64,000 nt of DNA. Origin: Mycoplasmatota bacterium (lineage in GTDB: Bacteria; Bacillota_I; Bacilli_A; Acholeplasmatales; Acholeplasmataceae). The position numbers and the translations under genes were made by a program. The notes under the pieces are model-generated. The model did not search any database. It had not been told where the DNA came from and saw only the letters and a list, made by a program, of their open reading frames with translations. The first letter of the stretch is position 1, and every line of letters starts with the position of its first letter. This document shows positions 52,492 to 62,903 of this stretch, piece after piece. The DNA lies in NCBI GenBank assembly GCA_024650045.1, contig JANKMU010000007.1:10248-74247 (forward strand), in the 5' to 3' direction.

Positions 52492-53649
52492 ATGGCAGTA
52501 GTTTCGATGAAACAATTATTAGAATCTGGTGTACATTTCGGACACGCGACACGTCGTTGGAATCCAAAAATGGCGCCATACATCTTCACGTCAAGAAACG
52601 GTATTTACATTATCGACTTGAAAAAAACAGCTGAAGAAATTGAAAAGGCCTATCAAGAACTATTTACAATTGTTCAAAATGGCGGTAAGGTACTGTTTAT
52701 CGGTACAAAGAAACAAGCACAGGAAGCAGTTAAAGAAGAAGCTATCCGTACAGGTCAATTTTATGTTGATCAACGTTGGTTAGGTGGAACATTAACAAAC
52801 TTTAAGACGATTCGTCGTCGTATCAAAAGACTTCATGATTTATACAAAATGGAAACTGATGGTATTTTTGAAAAACTTCCTAAAAAAGAAGTTCAACAAT
52901 TAAAACATGAACGTGATCGTTTAGAAAAATTCTTAGGCGGTATCAAAGAAATGAAGAAAGTTCCAGAAGCAATCTTCATCGTTGATCCAAGAAAAGAAAA
53001 CAATGCAATCTTAGAAGCACGTAAATTAGGTATTCCAGTATTCGGTATCGTAGATACAAACTGTGATCCTGATGACGTTGATCATATTATCCCAGCAAAT
53101 GATGATGCAATCCGTGCAGTTAAATTAATTACATGGGTTATGGGTAATGCAGTTATTGAAGCTCAAGGTGGAGTTGTTGAAAAATTCGAAGATGAACCAA
53201 TTACATCTGCTCCAAGAAGAGAAAGAACACCAAGACCTACAAGAGAATCTTCAAATGAAGACAGACCAAGTAGAAGACCTCAAAGAGATACAGCAAGTGC
53301 ACCAGTTAAAGAAACTAAAAAAGAAGCAGAAAAAACTGAGGAAGCACCTAAAAAAGAAGTGAAGAAGACTGAAGAAAAACCAGTCGAAACAACTAAAGAA
53401 GCACCTAAAAAAGAAGTTAAAAAAGCTAAAGAAGCACCTAAAAAAGAAGTGAAGAAGACTGAAGAAAAACCAGTCGAAGAAACTAAAAAAGCACCAGCTA
53501 AGAAAGCAGTTGAAGAAAAAACTGTTGAAACAAAAGAAGTAGATCTTAGTGCAATGACAGTTGCTGAATTACGTAGTCTTGCAAAAGAACGTAACCTAAC
53601 AGGTTATTCAACCCTTAAAAAAGCAGAACTCATTGATTTACTAAAATAA
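52492..53649 (+). CDS. rpsB: 30S ribosomal protein S2 with Lys/Glu repeats and a C-terminal Rho-N/SAP-like domain
   Basis: S2 occupies about residues 1-235 ('[19 protein letters not shown]', '[11 protein letters not shown]', '[20 protein letters not shown]' without gap). The start at '[10 protein letters not shown]' has TGGAGGAATT. The C-terminus then adds about 140 residues: a Pro/Arg-rich linker, Lys/Glu-rich repeats built on '[13 protein letters not shown]' (the DNA at 53344-53388 recurs at 53437-53481) and a final 35-residue helix-extended-helix (351-385, '[19 protein letters not shown]') typical of Rho N-terminal/SAP-like nucleic-acid binders. Most S2 proteins lack this tail. Confidence 0.95.
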   Translation: MAVVSMKQLLESGVHFGHATRRWNPKMAPYIFTSRNGIYIIDLKKTAEEIEKAYQELFTIVQNGGKVLFIGTKKQAQEAVKEEAIRTGQFYVDQRWLGGTLTNFKTIRRRIKRLHDLYKMETDGIFEKLPKKEVQQLKHERDRLEKFLGGIKEMKKVPEAIFIVDPRKENNAILEARKLGIPVFGIVDTNCDPDDVDHIIPANDDAIRAVKLITWVMGNAVIEAQGGVVEKFEDEPITSAPRRERTPRPTRESSNEDRPSRRPQRDTASAPVKETKKEAEKTEEAPKKEVKKTEEKPVETTKEAPKKEVKKAKEAPKKEVKKTEEKPVEETKKAPAKKAVEEKTVETKEVDLSAMTVAELRSLAKERNLTGYSTLKKAELIDLLK

Positions 53650-53653
53650 TGCT

Positions 53654-53685
53654 AAAAGGGGACTTAAAAAATCCCCTTTATTTTT
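53654..53685 (+). terminator. Attenuating terminator between rpsB and tsf
   Basis: AAAAGGGGA / TCCCCTTT stem with a loop of 9 and a T-rich tail. tsf has no obvious promoter between, so read-through is likely needed. Confidence 0.7.
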
Positions 53686-53721
53686 AAAACAAATTACTTA
53701 ACTAAATAGGAGGATATATAT

Positions 53722-54597
53722 ATGGCAATAACTGCCCAAATGGTAAAAGAATTAAGAGAAAGAACTGGAGCAGGTATGATGGACTGCAAAGGAGCGCTAG
53801 ATCACACAAATGGTGATATCGAAGCAGCAATAGATTATTTAAGAGAAAAAGGTATTGCAAAAGCAGCTAAAAAAGCTGGTAGAATTGCAGCAGAAGGATT
53901 ATGTTCAGTGGTTGTTGATGGTAACGTTGGTGTTATCTTCGAATTAAACTCAGAAACAGACTTTGTTGCTAAAAACTCACAATTTCTTGATTTATTAGAA
54001 AAAGTTGGAAATACAATTTTAACATCAAATGCTATGGATACTGAAACAGCATTAAGTGCTAAAGTAGATGGTAAGACCATTGAAACATTACTTGCTGATG
54101 CTACAGTGACCATTGGTGAAAAAATCAGTTTAAGACGCGTTTCTAAAGTTGAAAAAACAGATAACCAAAGCTTTGGAGCTTATAAACATATGGGTGGAAG
54201 AATTGCTGTATTAACAGTTATAGAACCAGCAAATGAAGAAGTTGCTAAAGATATGGCAATGCACATCGCAGCACAAAACCCGAGATATTTAGATCGTTCA
54301 CAAGTTGATCAAGAAACATTGGAACATGAAAAGCATGTATTAACTCAACAAGCACTTCAAGAAGGAAAACCAGCAAACATCGTTGAGAAAATGGTTGTAG
54401 GACGCTTAAATAAGTATTTACAAGATATTTGCTTAGTTGATCAAGGATTTGTTAAAGATCCTGACCAAAAAGTAAGCGAATACTTGAAAGCAAATAAAGC
54501 TTCTGTATTAAACTTCATCCGTTTAGCAGTTGGAGAAGGTATCGAGAAAAAAGAAGAAGATTTTGCAGCTGAAGTTGCAGCACAAGTACGTAAATAA
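53722..54597 (+). CDS. tsf: Elongation factor Ts
   Basis: Nucleotide-exchange factor for EF-Tu. N-terminal UBA-like domain with 'LRERTGAGMMDCKGAL' and core 'ELNSETDFVAKN' are present; 291 residues. GGAGGATATATAT is the ribosome site. It is part of rpsB-tsf-pyrH-frr. Confidence 0.97.
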   Translation: MAITAQMVKELRERTGAGMMDCKGALDHTNGDIEAAIDYLREKGIAKAAKKAGRIAAEGLCSVVVDGNVGVIFELNSETDFVAKNSQFLDLLEKVGNTILTSNAMDTETALSAKVDGKTIETLLADATVTIGEKISLRRVSKVEKTDNQSFGAYKHMGGRIAVLTVIEPANEEVAKDMAMHIAAQNPRYLDRSQVDQETLEHEKHVLTQQALQEGKPANIVEKMVVGRLNKYLQDICLVDQGFVKDPDQKVSEYLKANKASVLNFIRLAVGEGIEKKEEDFAAEVAAQVRK

Positions 54598-54621
54598 AAA
54601 TTATTTAAGGAGTGTGGCAAA

Positions 54622-55335
54622 ATGTACCAAAGAGTGATTTTAAAACTTAGTGGAGAAGCATTGAAAGGTAATGGAACATACGGCATTCATCCTGTAACAG
54701 TGAAAAACATTGCCACAGAAATCAAAGAGATTTATGAATTAGGGGTCCAAATCGGAATTGTTGTTGGAGCTGGTAATTTATGGCGAGGCAAAATCGGTGA
54801 AGAACTTGGTATGGACCGTGCACAAGCTGACTATATGGGTATGCTTGGAACGATTATGAACGGTCTTGCTCTACAAGATGCACTTGAATCTGTTTTAGTA
54901 CCAACAAGAGTGATGACAGTCCTTCCAGTAAGTTCTGTTGCTGAGCCTTATATTAGAAGAAGAGCAATGCGACATTTTGAAAAAGGAAGAGTACTTATCT
55001 TTTCCGGAGGAACAGGCTCACCATACTTTTCAACAGATACAGCAGCAGCCCTTAGGGCAGCAGAGTTAAATGCTGATATCATACTGATGGCAAAAAATGG
55101 TGTTGAAGGTGTTTATGATAAAGACCCTAGAAAACATGATGATGCAACCATGTACGATCAAGTATCTCAAGATGAAGTATTAAAGCAAAAACTTGCAGTT
55201 ATGGATCAAACAGCAGCATCCATTTGTAGAGAAAACAAAATTGACATTTTAGTATTCAATATGAACACATATGGAAATATGAAAAAGGTTGTATTACAAG
55301 AACCTATTGGAACTTTGGTTAAATGGGAGGAATAA
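54622..55335 (+). CDS. pyrH: UMP kinase
   Basis: Phosphorylates UMP to UDP in pyrimidine synthesis (bacterial hexameric family). 'ILKLSGEAL', 'VVGAGNLWRG' and 'FSGGTGSPYFSTDTAA' are characteristic. 237 residues. AAGGAGTG precedes it, and frr starts 3 bases after its stop. Confidence 0.97.
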   Translation: MYQRVILKLSGEALKGNGTYGIHPVTVKNIATEIKEIYELGVQIGIVVGAGNLWRGKIGEELGMDRAQADYMGMLGTIMNGLALQDALESVLVPTRVMTVLPVSSVAEPYIRRRAMRHFEKGRVLIFSGGTGSPYFSTDTAAALRAAELNADIILMAKNGVEGVYDKDPRKHDDATMYDQVSQDEVLKQKLAVMDQTAASICRENKIDILVFNMNTYGNMKKVVLQEPIGTLVKWEE

Positions 55336-55338
55336 CAC

Positions 55339-55893
55339 ATGAGTGAACAAGCAGATTTAATTTTAATGGAACTTGAAGACCACATGTCAAAAACACTTGA
55401 AGTGTTGAGAAAAGAATTCGCAGGTGTACGTACAGGTAGAGCAAATCCAGCGCTTCTCGATCGTATTTTAATTAGTTATTATGGTGTTGACACACCATTA
55501 AAACAAATTTCATCTATTGCAGTTATTGAAGGTAATCAACTCTTTATCAAACCGTTTGATAAATCACTTTTGAAACCAATAGAACATGCAATTATGGCAT
55601 CAGATTTAGGGTTAAATCCTCAAAATGATGGTACGGGTATTCGATTATTCTTACCGCAACCTACTGAAGAAAGACGTCGTGAACTCGTCAAAGAAATCGA
55701 GCGAATGGGCGAACATTCTAAAGTTGGTATTAGAAACATTAGACGTGATGGAAATGACCATATGAAGAAACTTAGTTTATCAGAAGATGATGAAAAAGGA
55801 TATATACAAGATGTTCAAGAACTTACTGATAAGTTTGTAAAAAAAATAGATGAAGAAGTAAAAACCAAGTCTGAAGAATTATTAAAAATTTAA
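55339..55893 (+). CDS. frr: Ribosome recycling factor
   Basis: Splits post-termination ribosomes with EF-G. 'RTGRANPALLDRI', 'LNPQNDGTGIRL' and the C-terminal helical part with 'RNIRRDGND' are diagnostic. 184 residues, last of the operon. Confidence 0.97.
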   Translation: MSEQADLILMELEDHMSKTLEVLRKEFAGVRTGRANPALLDRILISYYGVDTPLKQISSIAVIEGNQLFIKPFDKSLLKPIEHAIMASDLGLNPQNDGTGIRLFLPQPTEERRRELVKEIERMGEHSKVGIRNIRRDGNDHMKKLSLSEDDEKGYIQDVQELTDKFVKKIDEEVKTKSEELLKI

Positions 55894-55905
55894 ACAAGAA
55901 TTGAT

Positions 55906-55937
55906 AAACCTACATGAAATTGCATGTAGGTTTTTTT
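55906..55937 (+). terminator. Intrinsic terminator of the rpsB-frr operon
   Basis: AAACCTACATG / CATGTAGGTTT stem with a 6-7 base loop and T7. Confidence 0.9.
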
Positions 55938-55978
55938 GTATTTTATCAATTGATATATGCATTATAGTCTAACATGTA

Positions 55979-56007
55979 TTGATATTCATGTTCGTAAAAT
56001 GTATAAT
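55979..56007 (+). promoter_or_regulatory. Promoter of the first ABC-FtsX gene pair
   Basis: TTGATA (55979-55984), a 17-base spacer and TATAAT (56002-56007), 31 bases before the start codon. Confidence 0.75.
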
Positions 56008-56037
56008 TAATAAATAACATGAAGAGCAGGTGAATAT

Positions 56038-58155
56038 ATGATAAGACTAGAACAGGTATCCAAATTCTATAAAACAAATGCATTAGTAGCAGTTGGTATA
56101 AGAAAAATCAATCTAGATTTTAAACTAGGTGAGTTCATTGTTATTACCGGAGAAAGTGGTTCAGGTAAATCAACTTTACTCAATGTATTAAGCGGACTAG
56201 ACACTTTTGAAGAAGGTGAATTTTTTCTATTTGATAAACCAACATCACATTATACGATAGAAGATTGGGAAGCTTACCGAGCAAATTATGTTGGTTTTGT
56301 TTTCCAAAATTATAATATTTTAGATTCTTATACTGTCTACCAAAATGTATTACTTGCATTAGAATTACAAGGATATGAACCAGATAAGAGAAAAGAACGT
56401 GCACTAGAAATTATTGATAAAGTGGGATTATCACACCGTATCCATCATCGAGCAGTTAAACTATCTGGTGGTGAAAAACAAAGAACAGTTATTGCAAGAG
56501 CACTAGCTAAAGATTGTCCAACGATTATATGCGATGAACCAACAGGTAACTTAGATAGTAAGTCAGCAGAAGAAATAATAAAACTTCTTCATGAAATTAG
56601 TAGAGATAAACTAGTTATCCTCGTCTCTCACAATTATGCTGAGGTTGAACCTTATGCAACAAGACGCATTAAAATGAGTGATGGAGAAGTAGTTGAAGAT
56701 ATTAATCTTGCTGAAAGAAGAGTAGTTTCTAATGATCATTTATTTTATGAAAAAAAGGATGTTCGTTTTCTAACAACACTTCGTATTGCGTTTAGAAATC
56801 TAATCGCAACTCCTAAAAAACTTATGTTTATGCTTTTATTACAAGTATTTTTTGTTGTACTATCATTCTTAATCTATGGAACGATACAAGGTTTATTTCA
56901 TGATAACGTCATCATACCTAATGGCAATGCAGCAAGTGAACACAAACTAACAGTTCAAAAATTAGACCATACACCTTTTAGTCAAGATGAAATAGAATCG
57001 TTTAAAAATAAAAAGTATGTTATTGCAGTGAATGAATATGAAACTATAGGACGTTTATTTAGAGGTATTGGTAGAGAAGATTTCTTTTCAGAAAGAGCAT
57101 CAGTTTTAAAAAGTAGTGATTATGTTGATGGTAGAGCCCCACAAACTGAAAATGAAATTGTATTATCTCAGGGTTTAGCTTATTATCTTGGTGCTAGTAT
57201 TAATGAAGATATAGAATTAAGGACTGCAAGCTCACTTAGATATACATTCTTTATTTCTGGTATCTCAAGTAAAACCAGTAATGCCACTTATTTTCATGAT
57301 GATTACTTTGAAAATAAAGACCTCATTTTTAAATCAATCATACAAGATACCGGTATAAGAAGCATCGATGTTAACTATAATTACATGATTACTAACTATT
57401 CAAACATCACCTTTGACGAGTCATTTCCTGAATCGACAGCATTTGCAAATACAAGATATAACAATAACGGTATTAGAGATTCAGTCATCTTTATGCAAAC
57501 AGGTTATGGAGACCATGCAAGTATTAATGTTGAGACAACATTTGCATTTTCTGAATCAAAATTGGATCTAATTGTTGATACAGAGACTTATCAAGGGCTT
57601 GTTGACTATTTTACAAGTGATGATATGAAACATCGAATTGTTCTCAATGTATACGATAGATTTGATGGTGAAAAACTATTGAACAGTATTGATCAAAGTC
57701 AGTATATTGTCTATTATCCTGCATTAACACAAAATACTCAAGGATCATCATTTGGTATTGCATTAACAGTGGGTTCATATATTGTAATCGGTGTTGTAGC
57801 AATTTTCATGTTTACCATATTACGTTTTGTATTTAAGAATATGTTAGAAACAAGAAGAAAAGATTTTGCAATTTATCGCTCTGTTGGAGCAAGCAAGAAA
57901 TTTCTTAAATCATTGATACTAAGAGAAATTATTCTACAAATTATGATGGGAACACTATTGACAACTATTGTTATTATTGTTTCAAGCTTCTATGTTGGAC
58001 GTATCGAAAACACAATGAGATTTATCACTGTTGGTGATATTCTATTTATACTGTTTGTGTTCTCATATATGACCATAAGAACATCAGTCAAATACAATGA
58101 AAGCATTTATCAAATATCAGTCATTGATACTTTGAACAAAAGTTTGGAGGTGTAA
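56038..58155 (+). CDS. ABC transporter ATPase-FtsX permease fusion, type A (copy 1)
   Basis: 705 residues: N-terminal LolD-type ATPase (1-225; Walker A GESGSGKST at 38-46, FVFQN at about 87-91, signature LSGGEKQR at 142-149, Walker B IICDEP, switch His198), then an FtsX/MacB permease with TM1 at about 262-284, a 300-residue external domain and three C-terminal helices (about 580-695). Such exporters move antimicrobial peptides, lipoproteins or lipids, or act as mechanotransmitters; the substrate here is unknown. It pairs with the next gene, and both have close duplicates downstream. Confidence 0.85.
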   Translation: MIRLEQVSKFYKTNALVAVGIRKINLDFKLGEFIVITGESGSGKSTLLNVLSGLDTFEEGEFFLFDKPTSHYTIEDWEAYRANYVGFVFQNYNILDSYTVYQNVLLALELQGYEPDKRKERALEIIDKVGLSHRIHHRAVKLSGGEKQRTVIARALAKDCPTIICDEPTGNLDSKSAEEIIKLLHEISRDKLVILVSHNYAEVEPYATRRIKMSDGEVVEDINLAERRVVSNDHLFYEKKDVRFLTTLRIAFRNLIATPKKLMFMLLLQVFFVVLSFLIYGTIQGLFHDNVIIPNGNAASEHKLTVQKLDHTPFSQDEIESFKNKKYVIAVNEYETIGRLFRGIGREDFFSERASVLKSSDYVDGRAPQTENEIVLSQGLAYYLGASINEDIELRTASSLRYTFFISGISSKTSNATYFHDDYFENKDLIFKSIIQDTGIRSIDVNYNYMITNYSNITFDESFPESTAFANTRYNNNGIRDSVIFMQTGYGDHASINVETTFAFSESKLDLIVDTETYQGLVDYFTSDDMKHRIVLNVYDRFDGEKLLNSIDQSQYIVYYPALTQNTQGSSFGIALTVGSYIVIGVVAIFMFTILRFVFKNMLETRRKDFAIYRSVGASKKFLKSLILREIILQIMMGTLLTTIVIIVSSFYVGRIENTMRFITVGDILFILFVFSYMTIRTSVKYNESIYQISVIDTLNKSLEV

Positions 58156-58158
58156 TAG

Positions 58159-60618
58159 ATGATTAAAATAAAACAATTATCCAAAACTTTTGGAATGAAA
58201 CATAATCCAACCAAAGTTCTTAAAGATGTCACAGTCGATTTCCCTGAAAAAGGATTGGTTGTTATTTTAGGACACTCTGGTTCTGGAAAGACAACACTAC
58301 TCAATATCATGGGTGGTCTAGAAAGACCTACTCAAGGTGAAGTCATCATTGACGAAAAAATACTGAAAAATAAGAGTGAAAAAGATTTTGACTTTTTAAG
58401 AAATCAAGAAATTGGGTATATTTTCCAAAACTATAATTTAATACCCAACTTAACTGTATACGAAAATGTTGCTTTATCACTAAGAATTAAAGGATATCAA
58501 GATGAAGCAGAAATTGAACAAAGGGTGTTTTATACTCTAAAAGCAGTCAATATGTTCTATTTTAGAGGCAGACTTGTTACCCAACTTTCAGGTGGTCAAC
58601 AGCAAAGGGTTGCTATTGCGAGAGCTTTAGTAAAAAATCCTAAGTTTATTTTAGCTGATGAGCCAACAGGAAATCTTGACAGTAAAAACACTTTTGAGAT
58701 TATGAATATAATTAAAAAGATTGCTGAAGAAAAACTTGTGATTCTAGTATCACATGAAAAAGACTTGGTCAGCCATTATGCAGATCGAATAATTGAAATA
58801 AAAGATGGTTTTATTACAAATGATTATATCAACCAAAAATCTGCACAATATGTTGTTGATGATAACACCATCTATATAAAAGATTTAGAAGAAGATATAA
58901 ACATAAAAGAAAAATCTTGGGATTTAAGTATCTATAGTGATGAGAAAGAAAAAAATCATAACTATAAAGTATCTTTAATATTAAGAAATGGAACACTTTA
59001 CTTAAATACTCAAGGACCAATCAAAAATATTAAAGTCGTTAACAATGAAAGCAATATAACGATTGATGAAACTAAAAAGAAAGCTGATGTTATAGAAGAA
59101 GTTCAATACAGTGATTTTGACTTAAAAGCATTAGAAGATGAAAAAGACCACAAGCAGTATAAATCTTTTATGACATACAAAAAAGCTTTTGGTGATGCAT
59201 TACATAAACTTTTTGCGATGCAAAAAAGAACAAGACTAATGTTTTTTGTCTTCATCTTGATGGGCTTGGTGATTTCAATTGGGGTACCATTTATTAATAA
59301 TGTTTTACAAGACCGCGCTATTTATTTAAGTGATCAACCTAATTATGTTAGAATCAATTCATTTGCTCCTAGCACTACAAATTATCGATTTTTACAGTCC
59401 TTAGAAAATATTGATGATGATGATTTCTTTATTAATGTTTATCCCACGACAAATATTAGATTTAATGTATATAGTATGAGGGGATTTGTTGATAACTTTA
59501 TTTATGCTGATATTGGCATTCATGATCATCTTCGCCATAACGAATTGATTTATGGGAAAATGCCTGAGAATCAATATGAACTTGCTATTGATTATAGTTT
59601 GATACGAGAAGATTATACAAACCCAACATCATTATTAAAAGCTGTAGGTGTATGGGATTATAAACAAATTATCGGAAGAGAAATAGTTAATATTTATATG
59701 CCAAACAAGCCATTTATTATAACTGGTATCGTAGATACAGGGGCGAAGCGATTTTATGCAGCAAAAGAATCTATGCCATTTCTAGCATCTAACAATGGAA
59801 TTCCTTATTTACCTTCTGAAATGTTTATTGGTGATGAGAACTTTATTTTAAACGGAAAAATGCCAGCACCATTTGATCCAATAGCAAGTGAACATGAAGT
59901 CATAGTACCCATTAGTTATATTGATCTCGATCCTACACTAGCAACATTTGATTTCTCTGCAGGCAGATATCAAATAGACTTTAATATTTATGCTACTGGT
60001 ATGTATGAGTATACCGATGGAAATAACTTCGATCATTTAATGTTAGCACACCACGGAGATGTTTCATATAGAATATTCCAATATGCGATTAGTCAAAGAA
60101 CAACATATATATATACTAATAATCCACAAAAAATCATGTTAGCTCTTGAAGATAATTACAGAAATATTCAAGTTGAATCCCCATATATGGAAGCAATGAA
60201 AGAGGGTAAAGTGTTTCTAATGGGTCTACAATCATTTGTAGCATTAGGTGTATTACTTATTATTTTATCTGTTGCGTGTATCTATTTTATGCTTAAATCT
60301 TCAATGACAGCTAATATTTATGAAATCAGTGTTTATCGAGCATTAGGTGTTAAAAAAAGAGATATCACCAAAAGGTTTGTAGCTGAAACATTTGTTATAT
60401 TAACTTTTAGTTCAACGATCTGTTATGCGATTGGGACATATGTATTAGCAAAAATAGACTTAGCAGTTCTACTACAAGCTAATTATTTTCTTGTTACACC
60501 AATGAGTATTATTTCAGGGTTATTGATTATATACTTTATTGGAATGGTTGGTGTTATTCCAATCTATAGATTACTTAAAAAATCTCCAGCTCAAATATTA
60601 AGTTACTACGATATATAG
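58159..60618 (+). CDS. ABC transporter ATPase-FtsX permease fusion, type B (copy 1)
   Basis: 819 residues. ATPase (1-220) with Walker [10 protein letters not shown] (38-46), YIFQN Q-loop, signature LSGGQQQR and Walker B FILADEP. A long charged cytoplasmic segment (about 230-365) sits between ATPase and TM1 (about 370-392). Then follow an external domain of about 290 residues and three C-terminal helices (about 695-815) with 'SVYRALGVKKRDI'. It starts 3 bases after the type A gene, so the two probably form a heterodimeric transporter. A terminator follows. Confidence 0.85.
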   Translation: MIKIKQLSKTFGMKHNPTKVLKDVTVDFPEKGLVVILGHSGSGKTTLLNIMGGLERPTQGEVIIDEKILKNKSEKDFDFLRNQEIGYIFQNYNLIPNLTVYENVALSLRIKGYQDEAEIEQRVFYTLKAVNMFYFRGRLVTQLSGGQQQRVAIARALVKNPKFILADEPTGNLDSKNTFEIMNIIKKIAEEKLVILVSHEKDLVSHYADRIIEIKDGFITNDYINQKSAQYVVDDNTIYIKDLEEDINIKEKSWDLSIYSDEKEKNHNYKVSLILRNGTLYLNTQGPIKNIKVVNNESNITIDETKKKADVIEEVQYSDFDLKALEDEKDHKQYKSFMTYKKAFGDALHKLFAMQKRTRLMFFVFILMGLVISIGVPFINNVLQDRAIYLSDQPNYVRINSFAPSTTNYRFLQSLENIDDDDFFINVYPTTNIRFNVYSMRGFVDNFIYADIGIHDHLRHNELIYGKMPENQYELAIDYSLIREDYTNPTSLLKAVGVWDYKQIIGREIVNIYMPNKPFIITGIVDTGAKRFYAAKESMPFLASNNGIPYLPSEMFIGDENFILNGKMPAPFDPIASEHEVIVPISYIDLDPTLATFDFSAGRYQIDFNIYATGMYEYTDGNNFDHLMLAHHGDVSYRIFQYAISQRTTYIYTNNPQKIMLALEDNYRNIQVESPYMEAMKEGKVFLMGLQSFVALGVLLIILSVACIYFMLKSSMTANIYEISVYRALGVKKRDITKRFVAETFVILTFSSTICYAIGTYVLAKIDLAVLLQANYFLVTPMSIISGLLIIYFIGMVGVIPIYRLLKKSPAQILSYYDI

Positions 60619-60639
60619 GAAACAAAATAAGTTAATCTT

Positions 60640-60676
60640 CATTTAGCGTCATTAAACATGGCGCTAAATGTTTTTT
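60640..60676 (+). terminator. Intrinsic terminator between the two transporter pairs
   Basis: CATTTAGCG / CGCTAAATG perfect stem with a 13-base loop and T6. Confidence 0.88.
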
Positions 60677-60775
60677 ATTACAAAGTTTTAATTGGCATAA
60701 TTCATGTAAAAAATGCCTTAAAATGACGAAAATATAGTAAAATAAAAGGTACAGGGTACAAACATGGGTGATAAA

Positions 60776-62899
60776 ATGATTAGATTAGAAAACGTATCAA
60801 AGTATTATAAATCAAATACGCTGGTTTCTGTTGGTATGCGCAAAATAAGTCTTGAACTAAAACTAGGCGAGTTTGTTGCAATCACAGGAGAAAGTGGTTC
60901 AGGAAAATCAACATTACTTAATATTTTAAGTGGATTAGACACATTTGAAGAAGGTGAGTTTTTTCTATTTGGAGAACCTACCTCACATTACACAATCGCA
61001 CAATGGGAAGCTTATCGAGCAGCTTATGTAGGTTTTGTATTTCAAAATTATAATATTATTGATTCTTATACTGTCTATCAAAATGTTTTATTATCTTTAG
61101 AATTTCAAGGATATGACGAAGCATCTAGAAAAGACAGAGCACTTGAAATTATAGAACGTGTTGGATTAAGCCACCGTGTTCATCATAAAGCAAGCAAACT
61201 ATCTGGTGGAGAAAAGCAAAGAACAGTTATAGCAAGAGCATTAGCAAAAGATTGTCCAGCAATCTTATGTGATGAACCAACTGGAAATCTTGATAGTAAA
61301 TCAGGTGAGGAAATTATCAAACTTCTTCATGAGATTAGTCATGATAAACTAGTTATTATCGTTACACATCAATTTGATGAAGTTGCTAAATATGCAACAA
61401 GAAGAGTTAAAATGAGTGATGGCGAAATCATTGAAGACATTAAACTTACTAAAGGAAAACCGAAACAAATTGGTGCAACTGAAGTCACACAAAAAAAGAT
61501 TGATTTGTTAACAACATCTAAAATTGCAATTCGTAATTTATTTGCAGCACCCAAAAAGTTCACATTTATGTTACTGTTGCAGTTTGTATTTGTTTTTTTA
61601 GCATTATTAATTTATGGTACAACAACAAGTCTTTTTCATCAAAGCGGATTGTTGCCAGATTCATTAGATGCTAGTGAGCATCAATTGGTTATTCAAAAGA
61701 TCGATGAAACTGCATTTACACAAGAAGAAGTAGATTTTTTTGCTAATCATCGATATGTTAGAGCAGTTAATGATTATGAAACTATTTCAAATCTGTTTAC
61801 TTCGATAGGAAGAACAAGAATTTATTCAGAGCGTACAGCTATTTTAAATTCAAGTGATATTTTAGAAGGTCGCTTGCCTGAACAGATTAGGGAAGTCGTG
61901 ATTTCTGAAGATTTATCGATTTATCTTGATGTCGGTATTCTTGATGAGGTTGCGTTAAGAACAACAACGTTTGAACCTTTCTTGTTCACCATTGTTGGTA
62001 TCAGTAGCACTGTTAATCGTGCTGTTTATTTTCACGATGATTTTTATACAGATCCAGATTTTGTTTTTAAGTCACTTGTGAATCGTGTGACAATTAACGT
62101 TATTGATGATGATGGAATTCAAGATGTTCGTGAGAGTTCATACCAAAACTATGTTATTGATGATTTATTAAACGATGATGAAATTCTTGTATATGTGAAT
62201 TATGAAAACTCCGGAACAAGAGATGCAGTATTGACCATAGAAACTGGTTATGGAACCAAAATCGAATTGGATATACTAGCAACTTTCCAATTTTCAGAAG
62301 CTTTTTCAGAAGTTCATTTAAATCAAAAAAATTATGATGAATTACTTGAATATATGACAAGCCTTGATCATCGTTATAAAATTGTGTTAAATGTTTATGA
62401 CCGTTATGATGGCCAAAGATTGCTCAATGCTATTGATCAGGATACATATATTATTTATTATGATGCATTGGCTCAAAATCAAGATTACACATCATTTGGT
62501 TATATTTTAAGAGTTGTATCTTACTTAATGATTGTTATAGTTGCATTGTTATTGTTTACATTACTTAGAGTTGTCTTTAAAAATATGATCATGACAAGAA
62601 AAAAAGATTTTGCAATTTATCGCTCTGTTGGAGCTAGTAAAAAGTTTTTAGGAAGTCTTGTTTTCTTAGAACAAATATTCCAAATTATTTTTGGATCAAT
62701 ATTAACTTTAGTGTTTGTATTTATTTTAATGTATTTTGTTCCATCTATTGCAGAAAGCATGAGATACATTGGATTGCTTGATATCTTAATTGTATTTATC
62801 GTATTTTCTTATATGACAATTATGATACCGATTAAATTTCATCAAAGTATTTATGAAATATCAGTCATTGATACCTTGAGCAAGAGTGCGGAGGTATAA
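60776..62899 (+). CDS. ABC transporter ATPase-FtsX permease fusion, type A (copy 2)
   Basis: About 707 residues, a close paralogue of the type A gene at 56 kb: 'MIRLENVSKYYKSNTLVSVG' matches 'MIRLEQVSKFYKTNALVAVG', and the ATPase motifs (GESGSGKST, LSGGEKQR, ILCDEPTG) are complete. The permease ends with the same 'KKDFAIYRSVGASKKFL'. The external domain is more divergent, which suggests different substrates or sensing. The start at the second ATG follows GGGTGATAAA and fits the paralogue. Confidence 0.87.
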   Translation: MIRLENVSKYYKSNTLVSVGMRKISLELKLGEFVAITGESGSGKSTLLNILSGLDTFEEGEFFLFGEPTSHYTIAQWEAYRAAYVGFVFQNYNIIDSYTVYQNVLLSLEFQGYDEASRKDRALEIIERVGLSHRVHHKASKLSGGEKQRTVIARALAKDCPAILCDEPTGNLDSKSGEEIIKLLHEISHDKLVIIVTHQFDEVAKYATRRVKMSDGEIIEDIKLTKGKPKQIGATEVTQKKIDLLTTSKIAIRNLFAAPKKFTFMLLLQFVFVFLALLIYGTTTSLFHQSGLLPDSLDASEHQLVIQKIDETAFTQEEVDFFANHRYVRAVNDYETISNLFTSIGRTRIYSERTAILNSSDILEGRLPEQIREVVISEDLSIYLDVGILDEVALRTTTFEPFLFTIVGISSTVNRAVYFHDDFYTDPDFVFKSLVNRVTINVIDDDGIQDVRESSYQNYVIDDLLNDDEILVYVNYENSGTRDAVLTIETGYGTKIELDILATFQFSEAFSEVHLNQKNYDELLEYMTSLDHRYKIVLNVYDRYDGQRLLNAIDQDTYIIYYDALAQNQDYTSFGYILRVVSYLMIVIVALLLFTLLRVVFKNMIMTRKKDFAIYRSVGASKKFLGSLVFLEQIFQIIFGSILTLVFVFILMYFVPSIAESMRYIGLLDILIVFIVFSYMTIMIPIKFHQSIYEISVIDTLSKSAEV

Positions 62900-62903
62900 G
62901 AAG

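Noticed and set aside
53344-53481. Direct repeats as a mobile element or CRISPR
   Set aside because: The repeats are in frame inside rpsB and encode Lys/Glu-rich linker units; no spacers or transposase.
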